64,000 nt of DNA from UKL13-2 sp031414695 (GTDB lineage Bacteria; Pseudomonadota; Gammaproteobacteria; Burkholderiales; Usitatibacteraceae): positions 1-64,000 of the forward strand of contig JANNWG010000014.1 of assembly GCA_031414695.1 (NCBI GenBank), read 5' to 3'. The notes beneath the pieces are model-generated. The model made no database searches. It saw only the letters and a list, made by a program, of their open reading frames with translations, and was not told where the DNA came from. Below are positions 61,565-64,000 of the stretch, in pieces. Position 1 is the first letter of the stretch. The number at the start of each line of letters is the position of its first letter. Position numbers and translations under genes: made by a program.

Positions 61565-61634
61565 TTTAGGAAGAATGCGCTTGGATGGTGGCTTTTTTAA
61601 AGTAAATCAAATAGCGTCTCTCCAATTTGCACAA

Positions 61635-62255
61635 TTAGTGGGCTATCTTCGCCCAGAACTTATCGAAATTAACTGGCAATTCTTTAAGAGGCAAAGCTCT
61701 CTCAAAATACTTAGAGTCTCTCGACTTGAACTCGATGAATCCAACTTGCATTTCAACTGAAAATTCCCCAAGCGCTTCATCGAGAAAAAGAAAGCCGATC
61801 TGACCAAAAATGTTTTTCTCTTCTTCGTTATAGCCATCAAAGAAGAGCAATATGGCAACTTTCGTTTCGTCGCGGGCAAGTAAATAGTGCACATCCTCGA
61901 CGAGGATAGACTTGTCTTCGAATTCAATGTTATTCAGTGGGGTTCTGCGAGGGCAAAATTTGATCCATGACCAACGCTCAAGCGTCGGAGCATTTTTGTA
62001 GAGCGCCTCAACAAATGGAAATGCAGACTTGATACCGCCTGCGCTAAGCACGAATTCCCTCTTCCCGTCTACGACTGGCCCGAACTCGAAGGTGAGGTTA
62101 GGGTTAACTTTATGCATCTCAGCTCCTAATTCATCGAAGATGAGCTCTTGATCAGATTCAAAAGAAAACAGGCGGGTTTCATTGGCAGAAAACCAATTCC
62201 AGAAATTAGTTTCGCACGATGCTTGAGACTTTGCGCCAAACAAACCGAATATCAT
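61635..62255 (-). CDS. Conserved hypothetical protein, 206 residues
   Basis: MIFGLFGAKSQASCETNFWN starts an intact frame with NPNLTFEFGPVVDGKREFVLSAGGIKSAFPFVEAL, then WSWIKFCPRR, PLNNIEFEDKSI, LLARDETKVAILLFFDGYN and FLFLDEALGEFSVEMQVGFIEF. The pattern looks like a real single-domain cytoplasmic family of unknown function, and the motifs are well formed. It is flanked by a pseudogene and by gatB, inside a region bounded by two gatB 3' ends, so it may have arrived with that rearrangement. Confidence 0.8.
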   Translation of the reverse strand: MIFGLFGAKSQASCETNFWNWFSANETRLFSFESDQELIFDELGAEMHKVNPNLTFEFGPVVDGKREFVLSAGGIKSAFPFVEALYKNAPTLERWSWIKFCPRRTPLNNIEFEDKSILVEDVHYLLARDETKVAILLFFDGYNEEEKNIFGQIGFLFLDEALGEFSVEMQVGFIEFKSRDSKYFERALPLKELPVNFDKFWAKIAH

Positions 62256-62370
62256 TTGGGCTCCTTCTTCAATTGTTGAAATAGTGATGCCTAACTCAAT
62301 CAGGGCATCACTGTTTAAATGGGGTCAAAGCAAAGATATAGATCATAAATGTGGTCAGACGCTGACATAG

Positions 62371-63822
62371 CTAAGCGTCCAACCTCTCCCGCAATATCAA
62401 ATTCACCTGCGCCGGATTCGCCTTGCCAAGGGACGCCTTCATCACCTGACCAATCAGTGATTGTAGGGCGCGCTCTTTGCCTGATTTGAATTCTGCAACT
62501 GACTTTTCATTCGCCGCTAATACCGCATCGACGATTTTTTCAATTTCACCAGTGTCTGATACTTGTTTTAGGCCGCGTTTTTCGATGATGGCATCCGCCT
62601 CGCCCCCCTCTTCGCCCGCCCACATATAGCCAAAGACTTCTCTGGCGAGTTTTGAAGATAGTCTACTGTCGGCGATTCTCAGCAATAATTGGCTGAAAGT
62701 GCCCGCCGATATTGGACTTTCACTTATGTTTAAGTCATGCCGGTTGAGTGCGGCAGCGAGTTCACCATTGATCCAATTCGCGGCTAATTTCGCATCAACG
62801 CCCGCTGCGACAACATGTGTGAAGTAATTTGCCAGCGTGCGGTTGGCTGTTAGCAATTGTGCGTCGTAAGCGCTCAAGCCAAAGTGTGATTGAAAGCGCG
62901 CTTGCATAGACTGCATCAGTTCAGGCATCGTCGATTTGACAGCAACAATCTCGTCATCACTAATCGCCAACGGCAACAAATCTGGACACGGGAAATAGCG
63001 GTAATCCATCGCGTCTTCTTTGCTACGCATCGCGCGGGTTTCACCCTTATCCGCATCATACAAACGCGTTTGCTGAATCACTTTGCCGCCGTCTTCAATC
63101 ACCTCAATTTGGCGGCGTACTTCGTAGTTAATGGCGCGTTCCATGAAGCGAAATGAATTCAAATTTTTGATTTCGCAGCGCGTGCCGAGCGCGTCACCAA
63201 GGCGACGTACCGAGACGTTCGCGTCACACCTAAACGAGCCTTCTTGCATATTGCCGTCGCAAATACCGATCCACGTCACAATGCCGTGCAGCGCTTTGGC
63301 GTAGGCGACGGCCTCGGCGGCGGATCGCATATCAGGTTCAGTCACGACTTCGAGCAACGGCGTGCCCGCACGGTTTAAGTCGATGCCGGAGACGCCCGGC
63401 GTGTCTAAGCCTTCGTGAAATGATTTGCCTGCGTCTTCTTCTAAGTGGGCGCGGGTGAGTGTGATGACTTTGACCACGCCGTCAACCTGAATGGCAACGC
63501 TGCCACCTGTTACCACGGGCAAATCCATTTGCGAGAGTTGATAGCCTTTGGGCAGGTCAGGATAGAAATAATTCTTACGGGCAAATACCGAGCGGCGCGC
63601 GATGTTTTTGCTATCGCCTGCGTTCACCGCCAGTCCAAATTTAATCGCGCATTCGACCGCTTTGGCATTCATCACGGGTAACGTGCCCGGCAGTGCACAA
63701 TCAACGTATGAGGCTTGACTATTAGGGGCGGCACCAAATGTGGTGGAGGCGCTTGAGAATATTTTTGACGCCGTTTGCAACTGCACATGCGTCTCGATAC
63801 CGATGACGATTTCCCAGGTCAT
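62371..63822 (-). CDS. gatB: Asp/Glu-tRNA amidotransferase subunit B
   Basis: A 483-residue subunit of the GatCAB amidotransferase, which converts misacylated Glu-tRNA(Gln) or Asp-tRNA(Asn). WEIVIGIETHVQLQTASKIFSSAS, DCALPGTLPVMN, RKNYFYPDLPKGYQLSQ, DLNRAGTPLLEVVTEPD and EGSFRCDANVSVR are diagnostic. The C-terminal YqeY-like tail ends with NPAQVNLILRERLDA. No gatA or gatC is visible in the window; they may lie beyond its end. Confidence 0.97.
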   Translation of the reverse strand: MTWEIVIGIETHVQLQTASKIFSSASTTFGAAPNSQASYVDCALPGTLPVMNAKAVECAIKFGLAVNAGDSKNIARRSVFARKNYFYPDLPKGYQLSQMDLPVVTGGSVAIQVDGVVKVITLTRAHLEEDAGKSFHEGLDTPGVSGIDLNRAGTPLLEVVTEPDMRSAAEAVAYAKALHGIVTWIGICDGNMQEGSFRCDANVSVRRLGDALGTRCEIKNLNSFRFMERAINYEVRRQIEVIEDGGKVIQQTRLYDADKGETRAMRSKEDAMDYRYFPCPDLLPLAISDDEIVAVKSTMPELMQSMQARFQSHFGLSAYDAQLLTANRTLANYFTHVVAAGVDAKLAANWINGELAAALNRHDLNISESPISAGTFSQLLLRIADSRLSSKLAREVFGYMWAGEEGGEADAIIEKRGLKQVSDTGEIEKIVDAVLAANEKSVAEFKSGKERALQSLIGQVMKASLGKANPAQVNLILRERLDA

Positions 63823-63909
63823 TGCTGCTCTCCTATATGCGCTATCTTTGTCGCTAAGAGAAGGACGGTACGCCGTTTATGTGTTCGATTTAGAATTATT
63901 TTCATACTG

Positions 63910-64000
63910 TTAATAAGTTAGTAACAGCCGATCTTGTACCTCGTGCGCCTCTAGGCTCAATCCATCCATTTGAAAACGTTTGAGCATTGAACGACCAACC
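63910..64000 (-). CDS. Partial CDS at window edge
   Basis: A frame entering from the right edge reads VGRSMLKRFQMDGLSLEAHE and VQDRLLLTY, then TAA at 63910. Its composition is protein-like. It would be the C-terminus of a gene upstream of gatB on the same strand. It does not look like the GatA C-terminus. Too short to identify. Confidence 0.35.
   Translation of the reverse strand, partial: VGRSMLKRFQMDGLSLEAHEVQDRLLLTY

Noticed and set aside
1..64000. CRISPR arrays, tRNA or rRNA genes
   Set aside because: No regularly spaced repeats with spacers and no tRNA cloverleaf or rRNA signature sequences were noticed on either strand.

Overview
The window looks like the replication-origin side of a betaproteobacterial chromosome of moderate GC. 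Three classic blocks support this. The first is the divergent origin core: gyrB, dnaN and dnaA on the minus strand, and rpmH, rnpA, yidD, yidC and mnmE on the plus strand. The second is mnmG-rsmG-parA-parB. The third is a set of gene orders common in Betaproteobacteria: rlpA-dacC-dat-DUF493-lipB-lipA, phoB-phoR, and comM-ubiK next to a TorF-like porin, glnK and amtB. No tRNA or rRNA gene was seen, and the genus cannot be named from the sequence alone.

Layout. 0.4-2.1 kb: hipBA toxin-antitoxin operon with three operator copies. 2.6-12.2 kb: origin core with DnaA boxes on both sides of dnaA, and a perfect parS just before mnmE. 12.2-15.1 kb: a MITE-like repeat, a secreted hydrolase whose start codon lies inside a second parS-like site, two unknown genes and a vapBC pair. 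15.2-20.8 kb: mnmG-rsmG-parA-parB, with one vapBC module before parA and another between parA and parB. 20.8-24.5 kb: a 185-bp palindromic repeat, an ECF sigma/anti-sigma pair, an EF-hand protein, a decayed second parB and a secreted hydrolase. 24.6-35.9 kb: hslO, phoBR with a Pho box, ubiE, ubiJ, ubiK, comM, then a nitrogen block (TorF-like protein, glnK, amtB) behind a sigma-54 promoter and NtrC-like sites. 36-40.4 kb: two 193-bp MITEs and their probable parent IS4-family element around folE2 and an unknown gene. 40.6-47.1 kb: FAD oxidoreductase, lipoate, D-amino-acid and cell-wall genes. 47.2-52 kb: vapBC, hicBA, a methyltransferase and a LytTR-type two-component system. 52-59.9 kb: ABC-F ATPase, xth, pyrE, envelope proteins and mgtE. 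60-64 kb: a chimeric scar in which a broken ycaQ-like gene is joined to a second copy of the gatB 3' end, then an unknown gene and intact gatB.

Two themes stand out. First, the chromosome partition locus is closely associated with addiction modules. Six toxin-antitoxin modules lie in 50 kb, one of them splitting parA from parB, and there is a decayed extra parB nearby. Second, small palindromic repeats are unusually active: MITEs with a linked parent IS, hairpin families used as terminators, and repeats that supply a start codon, a stop codon or a site overlapping a start codon. Coordinates of short sites were counted by hand and may be off by a base.
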